Source of the DNA: Acinetobacter sp. A47
GTDB taxonomy: Bacteria; Pseudomonadota; Gammaproteobacteria; Pseudomonadales; Moraxellaceae
Length of the DNA stretch: 63,544 bases
Assembly: GCF_000805455.1 (NCBI RefSeq)
Contig: NZ_JSUS01000016.1
Span: 1-63,544 of the forward strand
Direction of reading: 5' to 3'
This document shows positions 14,791 through 24,982 of this stretch, one piece after another. The notes below the pieces were generated by a model. That model did not search any database, was not told where the DNA came from, and worked only from the letters and a program-made list of their open reading frames with translations. The first letter of the stretch is position 1, and every line of letters starts with the position of its first letter. A program made the position numbers and the translations under genes.

Positions 14791-16785
14791 TTATAATGTA
14801 CCATTGCCCAAAACAATACCTTCACGGCGTGGATCGACCCCACCCGCATATTTGCTTTGATCATCAACTTTGACTTTCATGATGGTGGCAATACCACTGG
14901 TCTGGGCTGTATTGGAAATACCATGTCCTTTGGCTTTCAAAGCATCAATCAGTTCAATTAAAGATAACTGGCTATTAGAACTATCAATATTGGTATTGGG
15001 GCTATTGGTCGCACCAAAATTGACCAGAGAGGTGGCTTGTTGTGCATTCAGGTTCCAGTCCAGTGCCCCAACCAAAGTTTTGACCACATATTGAATAATG
15101 GTACCGCCACCCGGGGAACCGGTTGCCATATAAAATTCTCCCGGGGCTGTTCCCTTAAAGACCAAAGTAGGTGCCATGGTACTCCGTGGGCGTTTACCTC
15201 CTTCAACCCGATTCGCCAGTAATGCACCGGTTTGATCGACCGGATTAGTACTAAAATCGGTTAACTGGTTGGATAACAGAAAACCATCTACCATATGAAA
15301 TGATCCCATACTCGATTCAACAGTGGAGGTCATCGACACCACATTGCCATAGCTATCGACAATGGTAAATTGAGTGGTGCCATGCTCAACCGTGCGATCA
15401 ATCCCCGCATTTGAGTTAAACTGTCCTGCCTGAGCCACGCCCATGCTTTGCTCCGGATTGATCAATCCGGCACGTTGTTTCAGGTAATTTTTATCAATCA
15501 GACTGGCGATACCCTTCGCTGGTAAAGATACAAAATCAGTGTCTGCCACATATTTATCGCGGTCTGCATAGGCCAGTCGCTCAGCCTCAGTAACCAGATG
15601 CACCCCCATGGTGTCAGGAATCCCGCCTTCATTTTCTGGGTTTTTAGGCGGATATTTACTCATCTCAAAATTTTCTAAAATGCCCAGCGTTTGCGCAACC
15701 GCAATCCCGCCTGATGAAGGTGGCGGCATGGTACAGACATAATAACGGTCGCGGTAAGTGCTGCAGATGGGCGTGCGTTTTTTGACTTTATAATCCGATA
15801 AATCCTGTAGGGTCATCAAACTTGGCGTAATGGGCGTCCGGGCTGCATCATCCCCTACCGTCTGAGCTGCCTTGGCTACAATATTTTTCGCTATCGGTCC
15901 GCTGTACATGGCTTGTGCCCCCTGGGTAGCAAGTGCCTCAAGCGTTCTGGCATAGGCCTTATTGGTCATGATTTCACCGGCTTTGCGCGGTGTGCCATCC
16001 GGATAAAAATAAGTCGCGACGGCATTGGCATCCAGTGCCAGATGCTCTGCATTACCTGCAATTGCATCAGCCAGACGCCCAGGAATACGGAAACCGCGAT
16101 CTGCCAGATCAATCGCCTGAGCAAAAAGCTGGTTCCATTTCAGTTTGCCATGCTCCTGCTGCGCCTGTTCCAGCAAGCGCATCACCCCAGGCACGCCAAT
16201 CGAACGGCCACTACGGCGCGCACTTGGTAGCGGGGCTGGAGATTGAGGATCATCCATATCCTGTCGCAGCAGATAATATTCATTGGCTGCCGCAGGTGCG
16301 GTCTCCCGTCCATCATAAGCCGTGACCGTTTTGCTGTTCGCATCGTAGTACATCATAAAAGCACTGCCCGCGATAGTACTGGACTGAGGCTCAACCAGCC
16401 CCAATACCGCCTGTACGGCAACCGCCGCATCCACTGCACTCCCACCTGCTTTTAAAATCTCGCAACCGGCTTTTACCGCCAGTGGTGTATTGGCTACCAC
16501 CATATATTTATCGGCGTATTTCACCGTCTGGTTTAACCGATAGCCCGATGCACCTTCAGGCGCTGCCGGATCACCTTCCTGATCCGACCCGACCACCACA
16601 CTGGAGCCGTCCTCGGCCCGTTTGCTACAACTTTCAAGGTTCTGGTCAATAATCAGGCTGGGGTTTGAAGGGTGGCCTGTATCTGGCTGTGTGCTTGATT
16701 GATCTGAGGACGTGTCATGACCACATCCTTGTAATAAACCAATCGCCAACAGGCTGCCAAACCAAAATGAATATCGATAATTCAC
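14791..16785 (-). CDS. ggt: Gamma-glutamyltransferase, lipoprotein form
   Basis: An N-terminal-nucleophile hydrolase that cleaves or transfers gamma-glutamyl groups, for example from glutathione. I place the start at GTG 16785, preceded by GGAG seven bases away, because it gives a signal peptide ending in a lipobox (IGLLQGC). The frame stays open to an ATG at 16830. The large-subunit core KAGGSAVDAAVAVQAVLGLV is present. The self-cleavage site is the second Thr of EHGTTQFTIVD (about residue 471), followed by SMTSTVESSMGS and the oxyanion region RPRSTMAPT. About 665 residues, with a Ser/Asp-rich linker after the lipobox, is longer than E. coli Ggt (580). It is likely exported and lipid-anchored. 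Confidence 0.9.
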   Translation of the reverse strand: MNYRYSFWFGSLLAIGLLQGCGHDTSSDQSSTQPDTGHPSNPSLIIDQNLESCSKRAEDGSSVVVGSDQEGDPAAPEGASGYRLNQTVKYADKYMVVANTPLAVKAGCEILKAGGSAVDAAVAVQAVLGLVEPQSSTIAGSAFMMYYDANSKTVTAYDGRETAPAAANEYYLLRQDMDDPQSPAPLPSARRSGRSIGVPGVMRLLEQAQQEHGKLKWNQLFAQAIDLADRGFRIPGRLADAIAGNAEHLALDANAVATYFYPDGTPRKAGEIMTNKAYARTLEALATQGAQAMYSGPIAKNIVAKAAQTVGDDAARTPITPSLMTLQDLSDYKVKKRTPICSTYRDRYYVCTMPPPSSGGIAVAQTLGILENFEMSKYPPKNPENEGGIPDTMGVHLVTEAERLAYADRDKYVADTDFVSLPAKGIASLIDKNYLKQRAGLINPEQSMGVAQAGQFNSNAGIDRTVEHGTTQFTIVDSYGNVVSMTSTVESSMGSFHMVDGFLLSNQLTDFSTNPVDQTGALLANRVEGGKRPRSTMAPTLVFKGTAPGEFYMATGSPGGGTIIQYVVKTLVGALDWNLNAQQATSLVNFGATNSPNTNIDSSNSQLSLIELIDALKAKGHGISNTAQTSGIATIMKVKVDDQSKYAGGVDPRREGIVLGNGTL

Positions 16786-17040
16786 GTGATAACTCCACTT
16801 TATATATATGCCGATCCATGCAATTTCCATGCTGGCAACTTTGTTCTCAGGTATAAAAATTTTAGTCTTTGTTAAATATTAAATTTTTAATAGTGTTGAA
16901 TGATTGTGGGCAAATCATCTTGTGCCCAGTCATTTTCCTCCCTGCTGCTGTACTGGTTTACAACAGGATTCTGGCATGCTTTAGCGGTATAGAAACAGGC
17001 AAAATCTGCCAATTCCCCGTCCCCGCATAGGTATGGCAAT

Positions 17041-17073
17041 AAAAAAGCACCTCCTATCGAGATGCTTTTTTTT
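17041..17073 (-). terminator. Terminator after emrB
   Basis: AAAAAAGCA-C-CTC paired with GAG-A-TGCTTTTTT forms a stem with flanking A and T runs, 12 bases past the emrB stop. It should work on the minus strand and possibly on both. Confidence 0.7.
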
Positions 17074-17084
17074 AGTTCCGCTTT

Positions 17085-18611
17085 TTAATGGCTCGGCATG
17101 CCACCCGTATTTGCTTTCGGTTTTGGACTTAACCAGATCAGTGCACTGGCAAACACAAATACCAGCGCCAGAATCATGAATACATGATTAGAGGAAATGG
17201 TGATCGCCTCTTTATCTACCAGATTGGCAATCACCCCCAAGGTAGCATCGGGAGTAAATCCATTTTGAATCAGGCTGTTCTGGACGTCTTGTGGATGCAG
17301 GCTATTGACCATCTCACTGCGTGCCACTTTGGCATGGTCATCCCAAATCGTGACCGCAATCGAAGCCCCGATCGCACCGGCCATGGTTCTCAGAAAATTC
17401 ATTAACCCTGCAGCAGATGCCATTTCCTGTGGCAGCACGGACCCCATGGCAATATTCGATAATGGGATAAAGAAAAATGGCACCGCAAAGCCTTGCAAAA
17501 TCTGTGGCCAGGCCAGCGCCATAAAATCGGCATCGGTCACCCAGAATGCTCGCATCAGGGTCACCACACCCAGCAAACCCAGACCAAAACTGGCCAATGC
17601 CCGGGGATCATATTTGGTCGACAGCTTTGCGACTATCGGCGACATGGTCAAACTGCCAAAGCCCATGGTCGCGGTCAGATAACCTGCCCATGTTGCGGTA
17701 TAGCCCAGATTGATCTGCAACCACTGTGGAATCAGTACAATACTGCCAAAGAAGGAACCAAAACCAAAGGCCAGCGCCAGAACCGAAACAGCAAAGCCCC
17801 GATGCCTGAACACATAGAGATTAACGACAGGATGCTTTTCGGTCAGTTCCCAGATCATAAATATGATAAAGCCAACCACCGCCACCAGTGCAAGGATGAT
17901 GATACTGGTACTGTTAAACCAGTCACGCTCATGTCCCAAATCGAGCATTAATTGCAGTGCCCCAATCCATAACACCAGCAAGCCCAGACCAATGGCATCA
18001 ATGCGTAGTTTTTCAGTTTTGGTTTCTGCCACGGTCAGCAAGCGTAATGCTGCAATCGCACAGACAATCCCGACAGGTATGTTGATAAAGAAAATCCAGT
18101 GCCAGGACAGGTTATCACTAATCAGGCCACCAAGAATCGGCCCGAGAATGGGCCCAATGACCGTGGTCATGGCCCAAAGGCCCATCGCCTGTGCATGCTT
18201 TTCTGGCGGGAAAATCCGCATAAGCAGGGTTTGGCTGAGTGGCATCAACGGACCGCCACACAGACCTTGCCCGATCCGGAAAAACACCAGCATTTCCAGC
18301 GAGGTCGCCAGACCACAGAGGAATGAAAAGATGGTGAAACCAATCAAGCCGAAGATAAACACCCGGACCGTACCAAAACGTCCTGCAAGCCAGCCGGTTA
18401 AAGGCACACAAATCGCTTCGGCAACCGCATAAGAGGTAATCACCCATGTCCCTTGCGAACTGGAAACGGCGAGGTTCCCGGTAATATGGGGCACAGAGAC
18501 ATTGGCAATGGTGGTATCCAGCACCACCATAAAGTTTGAAAGGGCGATGACAAAAGCTGCAAGCAGCAAACGCCCGCCACTGAGTTCTGCAAAAGGAGTT
18601 TGCGTTTTCAT
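17085..18611 (-). CDS. emrB: DHA2-family multidrug efflux transporter EmrB
   Basis: A 508-residue, 14-TM drug:H+ antiporter of the EmrB/QacA family in the inner membrane. Visible family motifs are LDTTIANVSVPHI in TM1, GWLAGRFGTVRVFIFG (motif A, loop 2-3), and GPILGPILGGLI in TM5 (motif C of drug antiporters). The stop is followed by a terminator, and the gene starts six bases after the stop of the upstream membrane fusion protein, so both are one operon. With EmrA and an outer-membrane TolC-like channel encoded elsewhere, it would pump hydrophobic drugs or uncouplers across both membranes. Confidence 0.9.
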   Translation of the reverse strand: MKTQTPFAELSGGRLLLAAFVIALSNFMVVLDTTIANVSVPHITGNLAVSSSQGTWVITSYAVAEAICVPLTGWLAGRFGTVRVFIFGLIGFTIFSFLCGLATSLEMLVFFRIGQGLCGGPLMPLSQTLLMRIFPPEKHAQAMGLWAMTTVIGPILGPILGGLISDNLSWHWIFFINIPVGIVCAIAALRLLTVAETKTEKLRIDAIGLGLLVLWIGALQLMLDLGHERDWFNSTSIIILALVAVVGFIIFMIWELTEKHPVVNLYVFRHRGFAVSVLALAFGFGSFFGSIVLIPQWLQINLGYTATWAGYLTATMGFGSLTMSPIVAKLSTKYDPRALASFGLGLLGVVTLMRAFWVTDADFMALAWPQILQGFAVPFFFIPLSNIAMGSVLPQEMASAAGLMNFLRTMAGAIGASIAVTIWDDHAKVARSEMVNSLHPQDVQNSLIQNGFTPDATLGVIANLVDKEAITISSNHVFMILALVFVFASALIWLSPKPKANTGGMPSH

Positions 18612-18617
18612 GGCTGC

Positions 18618-19766
18618 TTACTTCGATGCCAGATCAATATCCGCTTGCATCGACAAGCCTACACGCAATGGATGTTGTGCAAGTTCTTGAGGGTCAAGAC
18701 TGATACGTACCGGTAAACGCTGTACCACCTTGATCCAGTTCCCTGTCGCATTTTGTGCCGGAATCAAGGCAAATGCAGCCCCGGTGCCTCCCGAGAAACC
18801 TTGTACCGTACCGTGATACACCACATCATCCCCATACAGATCCGAACGCAATGTAACTTTTTGCCCTTCTCTGACTTTGGCCAGCTGGCTTTCCTTAAAA
18901 TTGGCATCGACATACAGGGCCGATAACGGCACCACTGACATCATGACTGTGCCGGGTGCGACACGTTGACCAATCTGGATATTACGACGGGCGATAACCC
19001 CATCTACAGGAGCACGAATAACCGTACGTTCCAGATCCAGGGCCGCCTGTTCCACATGCGCCTTCGCCACCAATACATCAGGTGTAGAGCTTTCACTTAC
19101 TCCCTGAATCAGGGCTTCATTGGCAGCCAGGTTACTTTCAGCAGCTTTACGGCTAGAGGTAGCCTGAGCCAGTCCCGCCTGAGCCAGTTCCAGACTGGCT
19201 TTTGCCGTCGACACCGCACTTTGCGCCTTGCTTAATTCTTCTTTAGAAATCGCCCCTGTTGCAGCCAGCTCGTTACGGCGTTTCAGTTCCAGTGCTGCCC
19301 GGTCATAATCGGCCTGCGCTTTGGTTACTTGCGCCTGAGCACTGCTGATTTCATCATTACGCACCACCACCTGTGAGTTCAAAGAACTGCTATTTGCCTG
19401 CGTCTGCTTATACTGACGTTGTGCTTTGGCCAGTTCAGCCTGTGCCTGTGCCAGTTGAATCTTGGCATCCCGCTCGTCTATGCGTACCAGTACATCGCCT
19501 TTTTTTACCTGCTGGGTATCTTTCACCAAGACTTCCGACACCTGCCCACTGACCATGGAAGTGATCTGTGCAGTTTCAGCGCCCACATAGGCATTATCGG
19601 TACTGACAGAATGATTAAAGAACAACGCCCAAATGCCATACACAATTGCTGCAAGAATGAGAATGAGCGCGAAAAATCCGAGAAACTTTTTACGTTTTGC
19701 TTTCATTGCATCATCTGATGCCGAACCTGAAGCGGCATCCTGTGGAGTGGCTTGAGCGTCAGTCAT
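18618..19766 (-). CDS. emrA: EmrA-type membrane fusion protein (HlyD family)
   Basis: A 382-residue periplasmic adaptor. A single N-terminal TM anchor (FLGFFALILILAAIVYGIWA, about residues 29-48) is followed by a lipoyl half (VSGQVSEVLVKDTQQVKKGD), a long Ala/Gln-rich alpha-helical hairpin (residues about 105-215), the second lipoyl half (RAPVDGVIARRNIQIGQRV) and beta-barrel. It bridges EmrB and an outer-membrane channel. It is the first gene of the emrAB operon, and no MarR-type regulator gene is found upstream. About 420 bases of non-coding DNA precede it. Confidence 0.9.
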   Translation of the reverse strand: MTDAQATPQDAASGSASDDAMKAKRKKFLGFFALILILAAIVYGIWALFFNHSVSTDNAYVGAETAQITSMVSGQVSEVLVKDTQQVKKGDVLVRIDERDAKIQLAQAQAELAKAQRQYKQTQANSSSLNSQVVVRNDEISSAQAQVTKAQADYDRAALELKRRNELAATGAISKEELSKAQSAVSTAKASLELAQAGLAQATSSRKAAESNLAANEALIQGVSESSTPDVLVAKAHVEQAALDLERTVIRAPVDGVIARRNIQIGQRVAPGTVMMSVVPLSALYVDANFKESQLAKVREGQKVTLRSDLYGDDVVYHGTVQGFSGGTGAAFALIPAQNATGNWIKVVQRLPVRISLDPQELAQHPLRVGLSMQADIDLASK

Positions 19767-20134
19767 AGGTTATTCCTGAAAATTAAAGAGATTTTTAACT
19801 TTTGGTTTAAACAACCTACCAGTTTAATTTTGAAAACTTAACTGAATGTTAAAAACCAAAACGCAAAATCCAGACGAAAATGATGGGGCATTTTAACGAT
19901 AAAAAATCATATAACGAGATTAAAAAAAATAACTGATGCGTTCAATTCTTATCAATTGATATTTTTATAGCACTGACGCTGTTCTAATGCATGTTTCACT
20001 CAGGGTCCCATGTCACTCACGCACCAGATCGAAGCCAGCATTTGAACAGCCCTGACATCATAACGGCCGAGCAAGACCGGCCACATAGGGGCTTAAAAAT
20101 GGTGTACGCCCCATCACTACCGCATAAAATGAAT
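19767..20134. other. Non-coding region between emrA and thioesterase gene
   Basis: About 370 bases without a convincing gene. A plus-strand frame at 19991-20194 has no ribosome site and runs through a terminator, so I reject it. The left part probably contains the emrAB promoter; no clear regulator site was found. Confidence 0.4.
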
Positions 20135-20164
20135 AAAGCCACTCATGTTTTCATGAGAGGCTTT
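20135..20164 (-). terminator. Terminator after thioesterase gene
   Basis: AAAGCC-A-CTCATG paired with CATGAG-A-GGCTTT around a TTTT loop gives a 12-bp stem with one A-A mismatch, 24 bases past the stop of the minus-strand gene. Confidence 0.65.
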
Positions 20165-20187
20165 AACCGGTTATCAGGTACAGGCCA

Positions 20188-20685
20188 TCAATAGGCATAA
20201 GACGCGATGGCCGTGGCAATCGGCTTGTCTTCATCATTGACCATGGTCATACGCATGGTACAGCCCTTACGGCCTAGACGTAGAGTTTCAGCGCGGGCAA
20301 TAAAATATTTACCACGTCCCGGAGCCAGATAATCAACCCGCATATCTACCGTTGCCAGTCGGGATACTTTTTTGATGGTATCAGGCAAGTCTTCTGGTGA
20401 AGCACGGCGATAGAGCTGCTCCATGGCTGCCACGCCGCCGATACTATCCAGTATGGTTGCGGCAACGCCACCATGTAAAATCTGGAATGCCAGGTTCCCG
20501 ACCAGTTCCGGCTGCATTTCGACATACGCTTCGATCTGGTCATCGACCACACGCATGACCATACCACTGTACTTAAAAAACGGACAGGCATTAAATGCCT
20601 TGCATAGCTGTTTCAACACCACCTGATGGTCGACCTTTGCGCCTAACTGCAGATTGCCCGTCCAGTTTCTCTTTACATCATTCAT
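20188..20685 (-). CDS. PaaI-like hotdog-fold thioesterase
   Basis: A 165-residue protein with the hotdog thioesterase signature LAFQILHGGVAATILDSIGG (about residues 83-102), where the HGG turn and the following acidic residue form the CoA-ester site, and MRVDYLAPGRGKYFIARAE. It resembles YigI/PaaI proteins that hydrolyse medium- or long-chain or aromatic acyl-CoA. The substrate cannot be told. It is divergent from hemB, with about 170 bases between the two. Confidence 0.75.
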   Translation of the reverse strand: MNDVKRNWTGNLQLGAKVDHQVVLKQLCKAFNACPFFKYSGMVMRVVDDQIEAYVEMQPELVGNLAFQILHGGVAATILDSIGGVAAMEQLYRRASPEDLPDTIKKVSRLATVDMRVDYLAPGRGKYFIARAETLRLGRKGCTMRMTMVNDEDKPIATAIASYAY

Positions 20686-20726
20686 ACATGGCCTACACTG
20701 AATGGAAAGAATAACTTTCCATTATT

Positions 20727-20757
20727 TTGCACAAATCTAAAAATAAGGGGCTACAAT
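20727..20757 (+). promoter_or_regulatory. Putative promoter of hemB
   Basis: TTGCAC (20727-20732) and TACAAT (20752-20757) are separated by 19 bases, slightly long but with a good -10. It is about 90 bases upstream of the hemB start. Confidence 0.4.
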
Positions 20758-20809
20758 AGCAAGGTTCGTTATTGAGCGAAGTCGCCAAGCTCTCCCTCGC
20801 GTGACTTAA

Positions 20810-21868
<1,059 letters not shown>

Positions 21869-21884
21869 AAGTTATATTTCATCT

Positions 21885-22137
21885 ATCTGAAAATGATAGT
21901 ATCTACTCCAGAGTCTTGTTGAGCTCTCATCCTTATTTCTGGATTAGCCTTCGGCTCGACCTCTTTTCTTTCGGGAAAAGTAGGCAAAACCATTGTCATT
22001 CGCAAAACCTGTTCACTTCTTACATTTTTCTGATATTGGGGATGTATAACAGGATTTCTCTTAGCGTATATCACGCAGGTTGCGAATGACGTCTTCCGTG
22101 TAGCAAATTTCAAGATACGTTTTATCTTAGAAACCAC
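21885..22137. repeat. Possible dispersed intergenic repeat with inverted ends
   Basis: About 250 bases between hemB and thiO hold an inverted pair GTCATTCGCAAAACCTG (21995-22011) and CAGGTTGCGAATGAC (22076-22090), and a spurious minus-strand frame open throughout. From memory, similar frames (KNVRSEQVLRMTMVLPTFPE) recur as hypothetical proteins in many Acinetobacter genomes, which suggests a repeat element instead of a gene. I could not test copy number here. Confidence 0.35.
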
Positions 22138-22150
22138 TTAAATTAAAGTT

Positions 22151-23272
22151 ATGCATATTGCCATCATTGGTGCGGGTATTAGCGGCTTAATGTCAGCACT
22201 GGAACTCGCTGAACAAGGCTGCTCTGTCGATATTTTTGATCAACAACAAGCAGGCCAGGCCACTTCATGGGCAGGTGGCGGTATTCTCTCCCCGATGTAT
22301 CCCTGGCGCTATGCGCCCGAAGTCAATCAGCTGGCGCAATATGGCAAATCGCTCTATCAGGCGTGGAATGAAAAGCTACTCCCCGTCACCGGCGTTGATT
22401 TTCAAATCCACAATACCGGTATGCTGATCTTTGATCAGCAAGATTTTGACACCGGCTTGAATTATGCCACTCGACATCAAGAACCGATGCAGCAATGCGA
22501 GTTGCTCAATCGCTCCAGACTCGAACAGATTAACCCCCATATTTCCCGACAATTCCAGCAGGCCATCTACTTCCCGCAACTCTCCAATGTGCGTAATCCA
22601 CGTTTATTGCAATCCCTGATCATTTATTTAAAACAACACAAATTGGTGCGTTTTTTTGAACATTGTCCTGTTGAAAAGTTAATGATTCAGAATAACAAAG
22701 TGCTCGGAATTGAAACCGAAGATGCTCAGAAATTTAAAGCCGATCATGTGGTTATCAGCTCTGGGGCATGGAGCCAGCACTGGGCCAAGCAACTGCAATG
22801 TCATATTCCGGTGCACCCCGTACAGGGCCAGATGCTGTTATTTAAAACTCCGGAAAACTGGCTCCCGACCATGTGCATGAATCGGGTGATGTACCTGATT
22901 CCACGACAGGACGGTCATATTGTCTGTGGTTCAAGCATGGCAGATACAGGCTTTAACACTGCGGTAGATGAACAGACCCAGCAGAATATTCTTGCTGCCT
23001 GCTTGGAGATGGTTCCTGAATTAGCACAATTCCCGATCGTAAAACGTTGGGCTGGATTGCGTCCAAGCTCACCACAAGGGATTCCCTATATTGGCCCAAT
23101 GCCTGAACTGGAAAACCTTTGGGCCAATTTTGGCCATTTCCGTAACGGCTTATGTATGGGCGCTGGCTCAGCACGACTGTTACGTCAACTCATGCTAGGT
23201 CAGAAAACGCTGGTAGAGCCTCATGGCTACTCTCCTCAGCGGCTAAAACAACAGGATTTAATGTCGCCCTAA
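22151..23272 (+). CDS. thiO: Glycine oxidase ThiO
   Basis: A 373-residue FAD-dependent amine oxidase of the DAO family. The dinucleotide-binding motif IAIIGAGISGLMSALELAEQ is at the N-terminus, followed by ATSWAGGGILSPMYPWRY, the ThiO-specific segment. VHPVQGQML and the C-terminal GLRPSSPQGIPYIGP and GHFRNGLCMGAGSARL complete the FAD site. It would oxidise glycine to iminoglycine for the thiazole of thiamin; other thi genes are not nearby. The last 15 bases overlap the convergent gene on the other strand. Confidence 0.8.
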   Translation: MHIAIIGAGISGLMSALELAEQGCSVDIFDQQQAGQATSWAGGGILSPMYPWRYAPEVNQLAQYGKSLYQAWNEKLLPVTGVDFQIHNTGMLIFDQQDFDTGLNYATRHQEPMQQCELLNRSRLEQINPHISRQFQQAIYFPQLSNVRNPRLLQSLIIYLKQHKLVRFFEHCPVEKLMIQNNKVLGIETEDAQKFKADHVVISSGAWSQHWAKQLQCHIPVHPVQGQMLLFKTPENWLPTMCMNRVMYLIPRQDGHIVCGSSMADTGFNTAVDEQTQQNILAACLEMVPELAQFPIVKRWAGLRPSSPQGIPYIGPMPELENLWANFGHFRNGLCMGAGSARLLRQLMLGQKTLVEPHGYSPQRLKQQDLMSP

Positions 23273-24166
23273 AATCTCGCCAAGTGCTTCATTAAGGTCG
23301 GGATATTGAAACTGGAAGCCCTGCTCCAGCAATGCCTTGGGAGTGACATATTGACCGTTCAAAATCAGTTGTGCCTGTTCGCCCAGCATCAGGTTAAATA
23401 CGCACTTGGGCATCGCGATAAAAGGCTTACGTTTTAACACACCAGCCGCCACCTGAACAAACTGCTGTTGATTCACATGAGCAGGCGCCACCAGATTATA
23501 AACCTTTTGGCTATGGCTAGACCTGAACAGAAAAAGGATGGCGTTCAGTACATCCTGAATGTGAATCCATACCACAGGTTGCTGCCCGGAACCAATTTTC
23601 GCAACTGTATTCAAACGAACCGGTAACAGCATTTGCGGCAAAATCCCGCCTCCCTGACCAAAAACCACACCTAAACGGATAATCCTGGTATTTTGCTGCG
23701 TATACTTTAAAGCGCTTTGCTCCCACTTCTGGCACAGCTCAGACATAAAAATGGACTGGGGCGGCGTATTTTCATCACAAACAAGGTTCCATTGCCCCTG
23801 CGGGTCAATGCCGTAATAACCAATGGCAGAACCGGAAATGATACATCGCGGAAAAATTTGCTGGCGTTCAAGCCATTGATACAGCTTTTCTGTCAGCGCA
23901 ACACGACTGTCTATTAGCTGCTGTTTGCGCTTAGCTGTCCAGCGCTTTGTGCCAATACTCTCACCCGCCAGATTAATCACATAATCGATCTGTCGCGTTT
24001 CGATCTGATCCAGATCATTTACCCAATGCAATGCCGGATGCGACGATCTCCGATTGGGCTGGCGGCTGAGCGCAATGACCTGATAGCCTCGCTCCATCAA
24101 AAAAGGCAGCAGATGGGAACCGATAAAGCCAGTTGCTCCGGTAATTAAAACTGTCTGTGTCTGCAT
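23258..24166 (-). CDS. TIGR01777-family NAD-dependent epimerase/dehydratase (YfcH-like)
   Basis: A 302-residue Rossmann-fold protein. The N-terminal GATGFIGSHLLPFLMERGY binds NAD(P), VINLAGESIGTKRWTAKRKQ is characteristic of the YfcH/TIGR01777 group, and SGSAIGYYGIDPQG holds a YxxxK-less active-site region. The C-terminal DUF1731-type segment (PKALLEQGFQFQYPDLNEAL) is present. The molecular function of the family is not established. It is convergent with thiO and overlaps it by 15 bases. Confidence 0.85.
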   Translation of the reverse strand: MQTQTVLITGATGFIGSHLLPFLMERGYQVIALSRQPNRRSSHPALHWVNDLDQIETRQIDYVINLAGESIGTKRWTAKRKQQLIDSRVALTEKLYQWLERQQIFPRCIISGSAIGYYGIDPQGQWNLVCDENTPPQSIFMSELCQKWEQSALKYTQQNTRIIRLGVVFGQGGGILPQMLLPVRLNTVAKIGSGQQPVVWIHIQDVLNAILFLFRSSHSQKVYNLVAPAHVNQQQFVQVAAGVLKRKPFIAMPKCVFNLMLGEQAQLILNGQYVTPKALLEQGFQFQYPDLNEALGEILGRH

Positions 24167-24245
24167 TCGGCAGCCCCTTCATGATACTTGGTATCTCTGG
24201 TTCTAGTCTTAGCAGAATAAGGGCAAATTACAAGTCGACTTTCTT

Positions 24246-24695
24246 TTAAGAGGAAAACATCTTATGGGCCATTCTTTGTGCCTGAGGACCATAAAACCAG
24301 TAAGTAATCAGGAACAGGGGTACGGCAATCACAAACCACATTGCCAATACAGTCAGCACAAATGGTGGCTGTTTCAGATAAAGTAAAAAGTTTTGCCAGA
24401 TTTCCGGATCTTTACGCGCAAAAAGAAATAACCCAAGCAATAAACCCAAGGCGTTATACCCCCAAAAGATCAGGCTAAAGCCAATGCTCAGACGTTTCTT
24501 TTCCTGAGGGGTCGGTGCCCGGCGTTGTTGCTTGAGAAATTTGAATAAAACCGCAATAATGGCAATCAAATAAGGAACTGCTGTCAGCACGCCCCCGATA
24601 CTATTGGGTAAGATTGCAGCCAGCACACCGGCAATTAACGTCGAGGCCAAACAAATAATAAAAAACCAGAGATAATACAAACGCAATGAAATCAT
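24246..24695 (-). CDS. Hypothetical four-TM membrane protein
   Basis: A 149-residue protein with four hydrophobic segments at about residues 6-28, 33-50, 72-92 and 108-132, separated by a basic loop (KFLKQQRRAPTPQEKKRL) placed in the cytoplasm by the positive-inside rule. No family motif was recognised. It is divergent from the candidate structured transcript at 24740. Confidence 0.6.
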   Translation of the reverse strand: MISLRLYYLWFFIICLASTLIAGVLAAILPNSIGGVLTAVPYLIAIIAVLFKFLKQQRRAPTPQEKKRLSIGFSLIFWGYNALGLLLGLFLFARKDPEIWQNFLLYLKQPPFVLTVLAMWFVIAVPLFLITYWFYGPQAQRMAHKMFSS

Positions 24696-24739
24696 AAAGA
24701 TAAACCTAATTAGACTGGCTTTAAGAAATAATTATAAAT

Positions 24740-24962
24740 TTTTTTCACTTTTTTTTCATTTTTATGTCAACCAATCCTCAACCAGCAGCGTTATATAGGG
24801 TACAAGGTCGCAGCAACCGAATTGTACATTGCACGGCATCCGTAATGTTTTCGGTGACCTTTCATTATGACTCTCCATCTTTAACAATGGTTGTGTTAGC
24901 AGCCATAACCATTGGAAAAGATTTTGACCGACGATTTCTCATCACTCGAATCGTCGGTTTTT
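24740..24962 (+). ncRNA. Candidate structured small RNA or orphan attenuator
   Basis: Between two minus-strand genes the plus strand has an 8-bp hairpin CAATGGTT/AACCATTG (24885-24914), then a perfect 10-bp stem ACCGACGATT/AATCGTCGGT (24927-24958) followed by five T: a clear rho-independent terminator with no gene upstream of it on this strand. A short frame through the region reads TMVVLAAITIG over the first hairpin, similar in feel to branched-chain amino-acid leader peptides, but no biosynthetic operon follows. The 5' end is not defined; 24740 is a guess. Confidence 0.4.
24927..24962 (+). terminator. Rho-independent terminator of the candidate sRNA
   Basis: A perfect 10-bp stem with a 12-base loop and TTTTT tail on the plus strand. 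It lies 20 bases from the 3' end of the minus-strand GNAT gene, which it could also terminate less efficiently. Confidence 0.75.
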
Positions 24963-24982
24963 ATTTGCCCGAAATTTATGAT

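Noticed and set aside
19991..20194. Plus-strand 67-codon frame upstream of the thioesterase gene
   Set aside because: No SD, and it contains the terminator stem at 20135-20164.
21883..22137. Minus-strand 84-codon frame between hemB and thiO
   Set aside because: More likely a repeat element than a gene; its recurrence as annotated hypothetical proteins is remembered, not tested.
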